Below, piece by piece: positions 10,475-20,088 of a DNA stretch of 64,000 bases (position 1 is its first letter; each line of letters begins with the position of its first letter). Made by a program: the position numbers and the translations under genes. A model generated the notes under the pieces. It saw only the letters and a program-made list of their open reading frames with translations. It did no database searches and was not told the DNA's origin. This DNA is from JAENVT01 sp039931555 (GTDB lineage Bacteria; Actinomycetota; Acidimicrobiia; Acidimicrobiales; Ilumatobacteraceae): NCBI GenBank assembly GCA_039931555.1, contig JBDTRP010000104.1, forward strand, positions 67,538 to 131,537, given 5' to 3'.

Positions 10475-10523
10475 AGCGCTGGCACCGATATGGGCCGTAT
10501 GCGCCCAAATCGGCGCCGGCGCT
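10475..10523. terminator. Stem-loop, probable bidirectional terminator between typA and the Cys-rich gene
   Basis: An inverted repeat with arms 10475-10495 and 10503-10523 and a 7-nt loop. The 21-bp stem has two mismatches and one G-T pair. It lies exactly in the 59-nt gap between two convergent genes. There is no clear T-run, as is common in high-GC actinobacteria. Confidence 0.65.
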
Positions 10524-10525
10524 GA

Positions 10526-11278
10526 TCAACCGGGGCCGCGACGGATGGCGGGGTGCGGCAGGGGAGTCCAGTTCGGGCGTTCCAGCTGGATCACCATCTG
10601 GTCGTGGGCAACCTGGCCGACCATCTCGATGATCTCGTCGCGCAGGTATTGGTAGGCGGGGATGCGACCGACGAACGCATCGGAACTCTCCGTGCACCAC
10701 CAGTGGAAGTCGGCGCCACCATCGCCCCAGTCGCGACGCTTCCACTCACGAAGGGTAGAAGTGACGTAGCCGTTGTCGTCGGTGTGATGCTCGAGCCGCA
10801 GTGGCAACTGCCAGCACACATCGGGCTTCCAGTCGATGTAGCGCTCGCCGGCCTCGACCGCGGCGATGTGGAGCGCACAACCGGCGCCACCCGGGAAGTC
10901 GGGCTCGTTGTGGAAGATGCAGGCGCCCTTGACGACACGCGTCTTGGTCGCCCCATCCTCCGTCTCGAGCACGCCCTTGTTGTGGCCCTTCTTGTAGTTC
11001 TGCCAATGGCGGGGCTCGAGCCGCGTCAAGGCGTCGAGCACCGTCTGCACGTCGTCATCGTCGATGAAGTGCGCACCGTGACTGCAACATCCTTGCGACA
11101 ACGCCGTCGCATCCTCGTCGAGCACGCCTTTGCAGCCGGCGCCGTAGATGCAACTCCAGTTCGAGCGCAGGAACGTCGCGTCGAACACCCAGGTCCGCCG
11201 ATCGTGGTCGTCTTCGAAGCTGATCCATTCGTGGCGGTCGAGTGGGGGGTCGGCGGGGCCGTCGGAATGCTTGGGCAC
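10526..11278 (-). CDS. Conserved cysteine-rich protein, function unknown
   Basis: A 250-aa soluble protein with cysteines clustered in its first half: CIYGAGC, then GCCSHGAHF, then CIFHNEPDFPGGAGCALH, and a later Cys in DVCWQ. The pattern resembles metal- or Fe-S-binding proteins such as the YkgJ type, but I cannot assign a family. Many His and Asp residues accompany the Cys. GTG 11278 is supported by TAGTTT (11290-11285 on minus) 6 nt upstream. It is divergent from alaS with 33 nt between starts. Confidence 0.72.
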   Translation of the reverse strand: MPKHSDGPADPPLDRHEWISFEDDHDRRTWVFDATFLRSNWSCIYGAGCKGVLDEDATALSQGCCSHGAHFIDDDDVQTVLDALTRLEPRHWQNYKKGHNKGVLETEDGATKTRVVKGACIFHNEPDFPGGAGCALHIAAVEAGERYIDWKPDVCWQLPLRLEHHTDDNGYVTSTLREWKRRDWGDGGADFHWWCTESSDAFVGRIPAYQYLRDEIIEMVGQVAHDQMVIQLERPNWTPLPHPAIRRGPG

Positions 11279-11311
11279 GCGCCGAAACTACCTCGGTAGG
11301 CTGGCGACTCC
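11279..11311. promoter_or_regulatory. Divergent leaderless promoters for the Cys-rich gene and alaS
   Basis: Minus strand: TAGTTT (11290-11285), 6 nt before GTG 11278. Plus strand: TAGGCT (11297-11302), 9 nt before ATG 11312. No T-box or other leader RNA can fit before alaS. Confidence 0.48.
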
Positions 11312-13915
11312 ATGGCTACACCACCACAGACCGCTGATCAGCTGCGCGACGCCTTCACCGATTTCTTCGCGGCGCGCGCCCACACGGTGGTGCCGTCGGC
11401 GAGTTTGATCCCGCACGACCCGACGGTCCTGTTCACGGTCGCCGGGATGGTGCCGTTCAAGCCGTACTTCGTCGGTGACGAGGTGCCGGCCTACAAGCGT
11501 GCGGTCAGCAGCCAGAAGTGTGCACGGGCCGGCGGGAAGCACAACGACCTCGACGATGTGGGGCGCACCAAGCGTCACCTCGTGTTCTTCGAGATGCTCG
11601 GCAACTTCAGCTTCGGCGACTACTTCAAGAGCGAGATCATCCCGTGGAGCTGGCAGCTGACGACCGAGACGTTCGGCGTCGACGGCGACAAGCTGTGGAT
11701 CACCGTGCACGACAGCGACGACGAGGCCGAAGCGATCTGGCACGAGCAGGTGGGTGTGCCGATGGACCGCATCCAACGTCTCGGTGACAAGGACAACTTC
11801 TGGCAGATGGGCGACACGGGCCCGTGTGGGCCGTGCAGCGAGATCCACATCGACCGTGGCCCGGCGTTCGGTCCGGAAGGTGGCCCGCTCGGCGACCCGC
11901 ACGGTGACCGATTCATGGAGTTCTGGAATCTGGTCTTCATGCAGTACAACCAGGCGCCCGACGGCAGCCGCACCCTGCTGCCGAAGCCGTCGATCGACAC
12001 CGGTCTCGGGTTGGAGCGGATGTTGTGCCTCTTGCAGGGCGTGGACTCGGTGTGGGAGACCGATCTGATGCTGCCGCTGATCGATCAGGCCTGCAGCCTC
12101 ACCGGCAAGACGTATTCAGCCGGCGATTACGACGATCGCGATACGTTCGCGATGCGCGTCCTGGCCGAGCACGCCCGCAGCAGCACGATGTTGGTCAGCG
12201 ATGGCGTGTTCCCGTCGAACGAGGGTCGTGGCTATGTGCTGCGCCGAATCATCCGCCGTGCCGTCCGGTACGCATACCTCCTGGGGACCGAGAAGCTCGT
12301 CATGCCGTCGCTGGTCGAGACCGCGGTCGACATCATGGGCAACGCCTATCCCGACGTCTCCAAGAACCGCGACTTCATCGTCGGCGTGCTGACTCGTGAG
12401 GAGGAGCGCTTCCGCCAGACGTTGAAGAACGGGTTGTCGATCCTCGAAGACGAGTTGCGCGGCGATCGCACCGAGCTGCCCGGGTCGACCGCCTTCTTGC
12501 TGCACGACACATATGGCTTCCCGCTCGAGCTCACCGAAGAGATCGCCGGCGAGCGAAACATCGCCGTCGACACGGTCGGATTCGACACGGAGATGAAGGC
12601 TCAGCGCCAGCGTGCCAAGGCCGCCCGCAAAGGAACCGTGACCGACGACGATCGGCTCGACGTGTACCGAGAGATCGTCGAGCAGTTCGGTGTCACCGAG
12701 TTCCTCGGCTACACCGATGACACCACCGAGTCTCGCCTGCTTGCTGTCGTGCCGAACACCGATGGCACGGTCGAGCTCTTCCTCGATCGCACGCCGTTCT
12801 ATGCCGAGAGTGGCGGCCAGGTCGGCGACACCGGCTCCATCACGTCGAGCGATGGTGGTCGGGCGGATGTGATCGACACGACGTTCGCGTTGCCGGGCCT
12901 GCGCAGGCACACCGCGCGAATCGTCGTCGGCACGCTGCAAGCGGGTACGACGGTGAACGCGGCGATCGATGTCGGTCGCCGCGCCGCGATCCGGCGCAAC
13001 CACACCGGCACCCACGTACTGCACTACGCACTGCGCAAGGTGTTGGGTGAGCACGTGAAGCAGGCCGGCTCGCTGGTCGCTCCCGAACGACTTCGCTTCG
13101 ACTTCAGTCACTACGACGCGGTCACCGATGTCGAGATCGCTGAGATCGAGCGGATCGCCAACGCTGAGACCCTCGCCAACTCCTCGGCGCGGGCGTTCGA
13201 GACCACGAAGGAAGAGGCCACCGCGCTGGGAGCCATTGCGTTCTTCGGTGACAAGTACGGCGAGATCGTCCGGGTGCTCGAAGTCGGCAATTCGATCGAG
13301 TTGTGTGGCGGTACCCATGTTCGCGCCGCGGGCGACATCGGTCTCATCAAGATCGTCAGTGTGTCGTCGATCGGGTCCAACCTGCGCCGTATCGAGGCGG
13401 TCACCGGGGAGAACTCGGTGCGTCTGTTGCAACGAGACGAGAAGTTGCTCGGTGACGCGGCCCGCCTGGTCGGCTCGAACGCGGAAGAACTGGTCACGGG
13501 GGTGCAGCGTCGGCTCGACGAGATCAAGTCGCTGCACGACGAGATCAAGGCGTTGCGCGGCCAGATGGCAAGCGGCCGAGCGGCTGAGCTGGCGGCCGCA
13601 GGGTCAGGCGGTGTCGTGGTCACCCGGGTCGATGGCATCAGCCCCGGTGATCTGCGCGATCTGGCTGTTGCAGTGCGTCAACAGCCTGGGGTGCACACCG
13701 TGGTGCTGGGTGGCGTGACCGACACCGGTGGCGTCTCACTGGTCGCAGCCGTCACGCCGGAATCCGGGAAGGTTGCCGGGGACCTCATCAAGGACGCCGC
13801 CAAAGCGGTCGGGGGCGGTGGAGGTGGTAAGGGCGACATCGCCACCGCGGGCGGAAAGAACCCCGAGGGTCTCGATGAGGCATTGCGGATCGCTGTGGAG
13901 GCGACTGCTCAGTGA
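11312..13915 (+). CDS. alaS: Alanyl-tRNA synthetase
   Basis: Charges tRNA-Ala. The 867 aa carry a class II catalytic core at the N-terminus (motif 2 region around FFEMLGNFSFGDYFK), then the editing domain with zinc ligands HTGTH at about residue 565 and CGGTHV at about 668, and a C-terminal DHHA1 segment ending in a Gly-rich GGGGGGKG region. Editing residues look intact. The TGA at 13913-13915 overlaps the ruvX GTG, starting a long chain of coupled genes through aroE. Confidence 0.98.
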   Translation: MATPPQTADQLRDAFTDFFAARAHTVVPSASLIPHDPTVLFTVAGMVPFKPYFVGDEVPAYKRAVSSQKCARAGGKHNDLDDVGRTKRHLVFFEMLGNFSFGDYFKSEIIPWSWQLTTETFGVDGDKLWITVHDSDDEAEAIWHEQVGVPMDRIQRLGDKDNFWQMGDTGPCGPCSEIHIDRGPAFGPEGGPLGDPHGDRFMEFWNLVFMQYNQAPDGSRTLLPKPSIDTGLGLERMLCLLQGVDSVWETDLMLPLIDQACSLTGKTYSAGDYDDRDTFAMRVLAEHARSSTMLVSDGVFPSNEGRGYVLRRIIRRAVRYAYLLGTEKLVMPSLVETAVDIMGNAYPDVSKNRDFIVGVLTREEERFRQTLKNGLSILEDELRGDRTELPGSTAFLLHDTYGFPLELTEEIAGERNIAVDTVGFDTEMKAQRQRAKAARKGTVTDDDRLDVYREIVEQFGVTEFLGYTDDTTESRLLAVVPNTDGTVELFLDRTPFYAESGGQVGDTGSITSSDGGRADVIDTTFALPGLRRHTARIVVGTLQAGTTVNAAIDVGRRAAIRRNHTGTHVLHYALRKVLGEHVKQAGSLVAPERLRFDFSHYDAVTDVEIAEIERIANAETLANSSARAFETTKEEATALGAIAFFGDKYGEIVRVLEVGNSIELCGGTHVRAAGDIGLIKIVSVSSIGSNLRRIEAVTGENSVRLLQRDEKLLGDAARLVGSNAEELVTGVQRRLDEIKSLHDEIKALRGQMASGRAAELAAAGSGGVVVTRVDGISPGDLRDLAVAVRQQPGVHTVVLGGVTDTGGVSLVAAVTPESGKVAGDLIKDAAKAVGGGGGGKGDIATAGGKNPEGLDEALRIAVEATAQ

Positions 13916-14346
13916 CCCGCCCGGCGATCCGTGCCCTCGGCCTCGATCTGGGCTCCAAGCGCATCGGGGTGGCCATCGGGGATCGCACGGGAACCATTGC
14001 CACGCCGCTGCAGGTGCTGCACCGAAGTGGCAGCACAGGTCGCGATCACGCAGCGATTGCCAAGCTCGTGCTGGAGGAAGAAGCCGATGTCGTGGTGGTC
14101 GGGTTGCCGCTGAACATGAACGGCTCTGCAGGGCCTGCGGCGAGGGCTGCCATCGACGAGGCGGCGACGCTGGCTACCGTGGTGCACGTGCCGGTTGTGA
14201 CCTTCGACGAACGACGCACCACGGTGACCGCCGATCGGGCGATGATCGAGGCCAACATGCGCGCCCAGGCGCGACGGCGCATCGTCGACAAGGTCGCCGC
14301 TGCAGTCATGCTGCAGAACTGGCTCGACTCCGGCAGGCCCGAATGA
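13912..14346 (+). CDS. ruvX: Putative pre-16S rRNA nuclease / Holliday-junction resolvase-like YqgF
   Basis: A 144-aa RNase H-fold protein. The first acidic motif is ALGLDLGSKRIGVAIGD, followed by DVVVVGLPLNMNG and TFDERRTT. The family is linked to 16S rRNA 5' end maturation and may act on branched DNA. GTG 13912 overlaps the alaS stop and ATG 14343 of mltG overlaps its own stop, the usual alaS-yqgF-mltG order of actinobacteria. Confidence 0.93.
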   Translation: MTRPAIRALGLDLGSKRIGVAIGDRTGTIATPLQVLHRSGSTGRDHAAIAKLVLEEEADVVVVGLPLNMNGSAGPAARAAIDEAATLATVVHVPVVTFDERRTTVTADRAMIEANMRAQARRRIVDKVAAAVMLQNWLDSGRPE

Positions 14347-15533
14347 TCGGCCGTCGGGTGTCATCGCTCGACGAGCGCGAGTGGCAGCTGGATCCATGGG
14401 ACGACCCGGATCTGACCGACGCGTTGGTCATCGAGCGGCCCAGGCGCTCGCATCGGTCGATCAAGTACCTCGTGTACCTCGCCGGGATGGTGACCGTCGT
14501 GGCGCTGATCGTTGCCGGTTGTGTCGGGCTGTGGTACCTCCGCCAGGTCAACCCGTCGGGTGATCCGGGCGCCGTCGAAGTGTTCAGGGTTTTGCCCACC
14601 GACACGGTCGAGACGATCTCGGAGCGCTTGCAGGACCACGGACTCGTCACCAACGCCAGGGTCTTCCGCTACTACGTCGACCACAACGGCGGGCTGACGT
14701 TGACGCCCGGCGACTACGAGCTCCGTCCGCGAGATCACATCGGCAACGTGATGCGCGTGCTTCGCACCCCGCCCTCGCTGACCTACACGAAGGTCACGTT
14801 CCCCGAGGGTTTCACACTGCAGAAGATGAGCGAGCGGCTGTCGGCCAAACTCCCTCGAACTGATCCCTTGGCGTTCATGACCGCGGTGACCGATGGCTCG
14901 GTTCGTTCGCCCGTTCCCGGGCAGCCGGAGGGTCTGACATCGATGGAGGGTTTGCTGTTCCCCGACACGTACCAGATCTCCGCCGATGAGACACCGGCCC
15001 ACGTCGCCCAGCGCATGGCCGACCTGATGGACCTCGTCCTCCGTCAGGAAGACGTGGTCGCCAAGGCGTATCCCGAACAGCTGTCGGCGTACGGGGTCCT
15101 GATCATCGCCTCGATGATCGAGAAGGAAGCCAAGGTCGACGAGGACCGCCCGAAGATCGCCCGTGTCATCCTCAATCGCCTGGCGCTCGGCATGCCGCTG
15201 CAAATCGACGCGACGTTGTTGTACGGACAGCCAGCCGACGCCTCGCCCACTGCACTGAGCCAGGTCGACACCCCGTACAACACGTACATGCACACCGGTC
15301 TGCCACCGACGCCGATCGCAAATCCCGGCCGAGCATCGATCCAAGCGGTGGTCAATCCCGCTGCAGACCCGTCGCAAGGTGACCCGATCTGCAAAGACCT
15401 CCCCGTGCCGACCGATTGCCACTACCTGTACTACGTGGTTGCGGACGAAGACGGTCGACACGCATTCGCGGCCACGCTCGATCAACACAACGCCAACGTG
15501 CAGCACGCCCGCGACCTCGGGTTGTTGGGGTGA
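14343..15533 (+). CDS. mltG: Endolytic murein transglycosylase MltG
   Basis: Cleaves nascent glycan strands and so sets peptidoglycan chain length; membrane anchored. The 396 aa have a cytoplasmic N-terminus of about 40 residues, one membrane helix (YLVYLAGMVTVVALIVAG), a LysM-like region, then the YceG domain with LLFPDTYQIS, the catalytic Glu in ASMIEKEA, and the conserved GLPPTPIANPG. ATG 14343 overlaps the ruvX stop; the longer frame to 13728 runs through ruvX and alaS. Confidence 0.94.
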   Translation: MIGRRVSSLDEREWQLDPWDDPDLTDALVIERPRRSHRSIKYLVYLAGMVTVVALIVAGCVGLWYLRQVNPSGDPGAVEVFRVLPTDTVETISERLQDHGLVTNARVFRYYVDHNGGLTLTPGDYELRPRDHIGNVMRVLRTPPSLTYTKVTFPEGFTLQKMSERLSAKLPRTDPLAFMTAVTDGSVRSPVPGQPEGLTSMEGLLFPDTYQISADETPAHVAQRMADLMDLVLRQEDVVAKAYPEQLSAYGVLIIASMIEKEAKVDEDRPKIARVILNRLALGMPLQIDATLLYGQPADASPTALSQVDTPYNTYMHTGLPPTPIANPGRASIQAVVNPAADPSQGDPICKDLPVPTDCHYLYYVVADEDGRHAFAATLDQHNANVQHARDLGLLG

Positions 15534-16360
15534 TCTCGGCAACAACACGCGTCGCCGCCGTGATCGGCAGCCCGGTGCGTCACAGCCTCTCACCGGCCCT
15601 GCACAACGCTGGCTTCGATGCGACGGGGGTCGACTGGGTCTACACCGCGTTCGAGGTCGCCCCAGGCGGTGCCGATGCGGCGATCGCCGCGATGCGGGCG
15701 CTGGGATTGGGTGGGCTTTCGGTCACCATGCCGCACAAGGAGGCGGTTGCCGAGCTCGTCGACGAGCTCGACCCGGCCGCCGCCGCGCTGCGCAGCGTCA
15801 ACACGGTCGTCGTGCTCGACGACGGACGCCTCAAGGGCTACAGCACCGACGGGGCCGGCTTCGTGGCCTCGTTGGGGGCGCAGGGTGCCGAGATCAGTGG
15901 AAGCCACGTCGGAGTGATCGGTGGTGGCGGTGCAGCTCGGGCGATCATCGACGCCGTGGCGCGCGCCGGAGCAGCGCGCGTCACCGTCGTCAACAGGTCT
16001 GCCGATCGGGCGATCGCTGCGGCCGCGCTGGCAGGTTCGATCGGCTCGGTAGGCATTGAGAGCCGGCTGCGCGAATGCGACATCGTGGTCAACGCGACAT
16101 CGGTCGGCATGGGTTCGACCGAGCTTCCGTGCGATGCCGGCCTGTTGAACTCGGGTCAGATCGTCGCCGACATCGTTTACCACCCGCGCCGCACGGCGTT
16201 CTTGGTCGTCGCCGAACAGGCCGGCGCTCGCACGGTCGAAGGCCTCGGAATGCTGGTTCATCAAGCCCTCGTGCAGCAGCGATTGTGGACCGGCGCGCCC
16301 GTCGATGCAGCCGTGATGTGGGCCGCGGCAGAGCGGGAGTTGGCATCGCGGGGCCAGTAG
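15530..16360 (+). CDS. aroE: Shikimate dehydrogenase
   Basis: Reduces 3-dehydroshikimate to shikimate with NADPH. The 276 aa carry the substrate-binding N-terminal motif VIGSPVRHSLSPALHN, the catalytic Lys in VTMPHKE, the cofactor loop GVIGGGGAARA and NRSADRA. GTG 15530 overlaps the mltG stop. It begins a shikimate cluster (aroE, aroC, aroK, aroB, aroQ) that lacks aroA and DAHP synthase within the window. Confidence 0.95.
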   Translation: MISATTRVAAVIGSPVRHSLSPALHNAGFDATGVDWVYTAFEVAPGGADAAIAAMRALGLGGLSVTMPHKEAVAELVDELDPAAAALRSVNTVVVLDDGRLKGYSTDGAGFVASLGAQGAEISGSHVGVIGGGGAARAIIDAVARAGAARVTVVNRSADRAIAAAALAGSIGSVGIESRLRECDIVVNATSVGMGSTELPCDAGLLNSGQIVADIVYHPRRTAFLVVAEQAGARTVEGLGMLVHQALVQQRLWTGAPVDAAVMWAAAERELASRGQ

Positions 16361-16370
16361 CCTTGATGTG

Positions 16371-17534
16371 ATGCTTCGATACCTCACTGCCGGCGAATCG
16401 CATGGCCAGGCCCTGGTCGTGATCGTCGAGGGTCTGCCCGCAGGGCTGTCGATCACCGTCGAGGAGATCCAGGAGGAGATGGCCAGACGCCGACTCGGCT
16501 ACGGCCGCGGCCCGCGCCAGAAGTTCGAGCAGGATGAGTTGACGTTGCTGGGCGGAGTGCGCCACGGGCGTACGCTCGGCTCGCCTGTCGCGATCGAGAT
16601 CAAGAACAGTGAATGGTTCCGCAGCGACAAGTGGCACGAGGAGATGTCGCCGGCGCCAGGCGCGACGAAGAACCCCCTCACCCAGGTGCGGCCCGGTCAC
16701 GCCGACCTGGTTGGCATGCAGAAGTACGGCTTCACCGATGCGCGCGATGTGCTCGAGCGAGCCAGCGCCCGCGAAACCGCGGCGCGCGTCGCGGCCGGCG
16801 CCGTGGTGAAGAAGCTGCTCTCCGAACTGGGTGTCTCGATCGTGTCTCACGTGATTCAGATGGGGGCGGTGCGCTCGAAGGCGGTCGAACGGCCGACGAT
16901 CGCCGATCTTGCCCGGGTCGACGAGTCGCCGGTGCGCTGCTTCGACTCCGCGGCCGAGGCTGCCATGATCGACGAGGTCAAGGCCGCGGCCAAAGACGGC
17001 GATTCGCTGGGCGGCGTGGTCGAGGTGTTGGGATACGGCATCCCGATCGGGCTCGGCAGCCACGTGCATTGGGACCGCAAGATCGATGCCGCGCTGGCCC
17101 AAGCCGTGATGAGCATCCAGGCGGTCAAGGGGGTCGAGATCGGTGACGGTTTCGAGGGCGCGGGGCGACGCGGTAGCGCCGCTCACGACGCCATAGTGTG
17201 GGACGGCGGCACCGGCGAGTACCGGCGCGAGACCACCTTGGCGGGCGGTACCGAGGGCGGGATGACCACCGGCGAACTGCTGGTCGTTCGCGCGGCGATG
17301 AAGCCGCTGGCCACACTCAACCAACCGACGCTCAAGACGGTCGACGTCGTCACCAAGGAATCAACGGTCAGCTTCAAGGAGCGAACCGATGTCACCGCTG
17401 TTCCGGCGATGGGGGTCGTTGCTGAGACGATGGTCGCACTCGTCGTCGCCGCCGAGGCGCAGCGCAAGTTCGGTGGCGACTCGTTGGGCGAGTTCGTGCG
17501 GAACGCCGAATCCTTCCGCAGCTCGCTCGGTTAG
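16371..17534 (+). CDS. aroC: Chorismate synthase
   Basis: Converts EPSP to chorismate using reduced FMN, the last shikimate step. The N-terminus MLRYLTAGESHGQ, RRLGYGRGPRQKFEQD and RPGHADL are family signatures, and the C-terminal RTDVTAVPAMGVVAE is intact; 387 aa. ATG 16371 is preferred over GTG 16368 because TAGCCT (16358-16363) is 7 nt upstream and the family starts here. That promoter means aroC can be transcribed apart from aroE. Confidence 0.97.
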   Translation: MLRYLTAGESHGQALVVIVEGLPAGLSITVEEIQEEMARRRLGYGRGPRQKFEQDELTLLGGVRHGRTLGSPVAIEIKNSEWFRSDKWHEEMSPAPGATKNPLTQVRPGHADLVGMQKYGFTDARDVLERASARETAARVAAGAVVKKLLSELGVSIVSHVIQMGAVRSKAVERPTIADLARVDESPVRCFDSAAEAAMIDEVKAAAKDGDSLGGVVEVLGYGIPIGLGSHVHWDRKIDAALAQAVMSIQAVKGVEIGDGFEGAGRRGSAAHDAIVWDGGTGEYRRETTLAGGTEGGMTTGELLVVRAAMKPLATLNQPTLKTVDVVTKESTVSFKERTDVTAVPAMGVVAETMVALVVAAEAQRKFGGDSLGEFVRNAESFRSSLG

Positions 17535-17539
17535 CCGTT

Positions 17540-18052
17540 GTGGGAATCGCTGCGGATCAACATCTCGTCCTGGTCGGATTGATGGGTTCTGGCAAGACGA
17601 CCGTCGCGCGCATTGCCGCCGAACGCCTGGGGCGGCGAGTGATCGACAGTGACGCCGTGATCGAGGCCGCGACCGGCAGGACCGTACGCGAGATCTTTGC
17701 GACCGACGGCGAGGATGCGTTCCGCGAGTTCGAATCGGCCGCACTGCACGACGCGCTGGCCAATCCCGAGCCGGCGGTGATTGCTGCTGCGGGAGGAGTG
17801 GTGCTCCGTGCTGAGAACCGTGCTGCGCTGAAGCAGACCAACGCCAAGGTCGTATGGCTGTGCGCATCGCCCGCGCTCCTCGTCGAGCGGGTGACGTCGG
17901 GCGTCCACCGGCCGCTGCTCGACGACGACCCGGCGGGTACGTTGCAGCGCATGCATGCCGGGCGCGAGAAGCTGTACCGCGAAGTGGCCGACGCCATCGT
18001 GCTCGTCGACAATCGCACTCCGGCAGATGTCGCCGAGGCGGTCCTGCGGTGA
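17540..18052 (+). CDS. aroK: Shikimate kinase
   Basis: Phosphorylates shikimate at the 3-hydroxyl. The 170 aa have the P-loop GLMGSGKTT near residue 13, the substrate Asp in VIDSDAVIE, the FREFE motif, the second substrate loop AAAGGVVLR, and the lid arginine in HRPLLDD. GTG 17540 starts 5 nt after the aroC stop. Its stop overlaps aroB. Confidence 0.95.
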   Translation: MGIAADQHLVLVGLMGSGKTTVARIAAERLGRRVIDSDAVIEAATGRTVREIFATDGEDAFREFESAALHDALANPEPAVIAAAGGVVLRAENRAALKQTNAKVVWLCASPALLVERVTSGVHRPLLDDDPAGTLQRMHAGREKLYREVADAIVLVDNRTPADVAEAVLR

Positions 18053-19077
18053 TCACCATTCGCGTTCCACTCGGCGAACGCAGCTACGACGTGCTCGTTG
18101 GGCACGGCGCGCGCAGCGAACTGGCGGGGTTGCTTCCATCGACCGCCCGGCGGGCCGCGATCGTCACCCAGCCGGGTATACCGCTCGACCTTGATCCCGG
18201 CATGCCGACCGAAGTGTTCACGATCGGTCAGGGCGAGTCCCACAAGTCGCTCGCCACCATCGAGGCGCTGTGCAGAGGCTTCGCGACGTTCGGCCTGACC
18301 CGCAACGACGTCGTGGTCGGTGTCGGCGGCGGAATGGTCACCGACGTAGCCGGGTTCGCAGCGGCGTCGTGGCATCGCGGGGTGGCGGTCGTGCACGTTT
18401 CCACCACGCTGGTCGGGATGGTCGACGCGGCGATCGGTGGAAAGTCCGGCGTCAACCTCGCCCGGGCCGACGGTGTTGGCGGCAAGAACCTGATCGGCGC
18501 CTACTGGCAGCCGGCGGGCGTTGTCTGCGACCTCGACGCCCTGGCAACGCTGCCCCCACGCGAGGTGCGTTGCGGGCACGGCGAGATGGCCAAGTACCAC
18601 TTCTTGACCGGCGACGACCTGCTCGCGTTGGACGAGGTCGAGCGCATCGCCCGCTGTGTCGAGATCAAAGCCCAGGTCGTGGCCGGCGACGAGCGGGAGT
18701 CGGGCCGTCGGGCGCTGTTGAACTACGGCCACACCCTGGCGCACGCCCTGGAGATCGAGACGGACTACGCGCTTGCCCATGGGGAGGCGGTCGCCATCGG
18801 GTTGATCTATGCCGCACATCTCGCCCGCTGCCTCGGTCGCGTCGATGACCGTCGGGTCGAACAGCACTACGAGGTCGTGGCGGGCAAGTACGAGCTCGAT
18901 ACTTCGCTGCCGCCGGACGTTGACCCACGACATCTGATCGAGTTGATGGGGCGCGACAAGAAGGCCCTCGGTGGCGGGCTGACGTTCGTGCTGGATGGGC
19001 CGGACGGTGTCGAAGTGGTGACGGGTGTTTCGGTCGAGGCGGCCGACGAGGCGCTCCGTTCAATGGCGGCATCGTGA
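18049..19077 (+). CDS. aroB: 3-dehydroquinate synthase
   Basis: Cyclises DAHP to 3-dehydroquinate with NAD and a divalent metal. The 342 aa show GVGGGMVTDVAGFAA (NAD loop), STTLVGMVDAAIGGKSGVN, KNLIGAYWQP and the metal ligand region NYGHTLAHALE. GTG 18049 overlaps the aroK stop as GTGA; the upstream frame to 17854 is within aroK. Confidence 0.96.
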   Translation: MITIRVPLGERSYDVLVGHGARSELAGLLPSTARRAAIVTQPGIPLDLDPGMPTEVFTIGQGESHKSLATIEALCRGFATFGLTRNDVVVGVGGGMVTDVAGFAAASWHRGVAVVHVSTTLVGMVDAAIGGKSGVNLARADGVGGKNLIGAYWQPAGVVCDLDALATLPPREVRCGHGEMAKYHFLTGDDLLALDEVERIARCVEIKAQVVAGDERESGRRALLNYGHTLAHALEIETDYALAHGEAVAIGLIYAAHLARCLGRVDDRRVEQHYEVVAGKYELDTSLPPDVDPRHLIELMGRDKKALGGGLTFVLDGPDGVEVVTGVSVEAADEALRSMAAS

Positions 19078-19643
19078 CGGCACCGCGCCTGATGACTGCC
19101 CGATTGCTGATGCGCGAATGGCGCGACCGTGATCGCGCTCCCTACGCCGCATTGAACGGTGACCCCGACGTGATGCGGCACTTTCCGTCGACTCTGACCG
19201 CCCAGCAAAGCGACGAGATGATCGATCGGATGACTGCCCGGTGGCGTGATCGAGGCTTCGGACTGTGGGCAGTCGAGCGGCTCGACTCGAGCGAGCTCAT
19301 CGGGTTCGTCGGGCTCGCTGCGCCGGAATGGCAAGCGCCGTTCACACCGTGCGTCGAGGTTGGTTGGCGCCTTGCCAAGCAGCACTGGGGCAATGGCTTC
19401 GCGCCGGAGGCAGCGCGGGCCGCGCTGGCGTGGGGTTTCGAGCACGTCGAGCTTCCGGACGACCAGTTCCTCAGCTTCACGACGACGAGGAACCTGAAGT
19501 CGCAGCGCGTGATGGACAAGATTGGGATGGTCCGTGATCCCGACCTCGATTTCGATCATCCGCTCGTGCTCGATTGGGTCGAGCGACGTCACGTCGTCTT
19601 TCGAATCGATCGCCGGCAGTTCACCGAGAGCATGGCACGATAG
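19074..19643 (+). CDS. GNAT-family N-acetyltransferase (RimJ/RimL type)
   Basis: A 189-aa GNAT protein of the RimJ/RimL subgroup. TARLLMREWRDRDRAPYAALN at the N-terminus, EVGWRLAKQHWGNGFAPEA as the acetyl-CoA loop, and TTRNLKSQRVMDKIGM near the C-terminus are typical. The acceptor is unknown. Its GTG overlaps the aroB stop, so it is translated with the aro genes though nothing ties it to that pathway chemically. Confidence 0.87.
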   Translation: MTAPRLMTARLLMREWRDRDRAPYAALNGDPDVMRHFPSTLTAQQSDEMIDRMTARWRDRGFGLWAVERLDSSELIGFVGLAAPEWQAPFTPCVEVGWRLAKQHWGNGFAPEAARAALAWGFEHVELPDDQFLSFTTTRNLKSQRVMDKIGMVRDPDLDFDHPLVLDWVERRHVVFRIDRRQFTESMAR

Positions 19644-19647
19644 AGCC

Positions 19648-20088
19648 GTGGCGCTGATCACCCTTCTGCATGGTCCCAACCTCAACCTGCTCGGCCAACG
19701 CGAGCCGCACATCTACGGCACCGCGACACTCGCCGATTACGTCACGTTCACCACGGACGTAGCGCGTGAGTTCGGGCACGAGGTGTCAGCGTTCCAGACG
19801 AACCACGAGGGTGAGCTGGTCGATGCCATTCACGCAGCGCGCGGGAGTGCTGCGGCGATCATCATCAACCCCGGCGCCTTCACCCACTATGCATGGAGCA
19901 TCCACGATGCCCTCGCTGCGTTCAGTGGGCCGATCGTCGAGGTGCACATCTCCAACCCGAATGCTCGCGAACCGTGGCGACACACCAGTGTGATTGCTCC
20001 GGTGTCGACCGGATCGATCATGGGGTTCGGGATCCACGGCTATCGACTCGCGGTCGAGGCCGTCGCAGCCAAGCTGAGCGCGTCGTGA
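19648..20088 (+). CDS. aroQ: Type II 3-dehydroquinate dehydratase
   Basis: Converts 3-dehydroquinate to 3-dehydroshikimate. The 146 aa carry the signature LLHGPNLNLLGQREPHIYG with the catalytic Tyr, FQTNHEGELVDAIH, IINPGAFTHYAWSI, and the EVHISNPNAREPWRHTSV loop with the catalytic His region. GTG 19648 places the signature at the N-terminus as in the family. Its TGA overlaps the next ATG by one base. Confidence 0.96.
   Translation: MALITLLHGPNLNLLGQREPHIYGTATLADYVTFTTDVAREFGHEVSAFQTNHEGELVDAIHAARGSAAAIIINPGAFTHYAWSIHDALAAFSGPIVEVHISNPNAREPWRHTSVIAPVSTGSIMGFGIHGYRLAVEAVAAKLSAS

Noticed and set aside
12116..13537. A 473-codon open frame on the minus strand
   Set aside because: It lies wholly inside alaS, whose protein is unmistakable. 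Its translation is rich in Arg, His and Asp in the way of high-GC antisense frames. The same applies to the minus-strand frames at 47834-49120 (pheT), 62051-63592 (tyrS) and 53952-55091 (argD).
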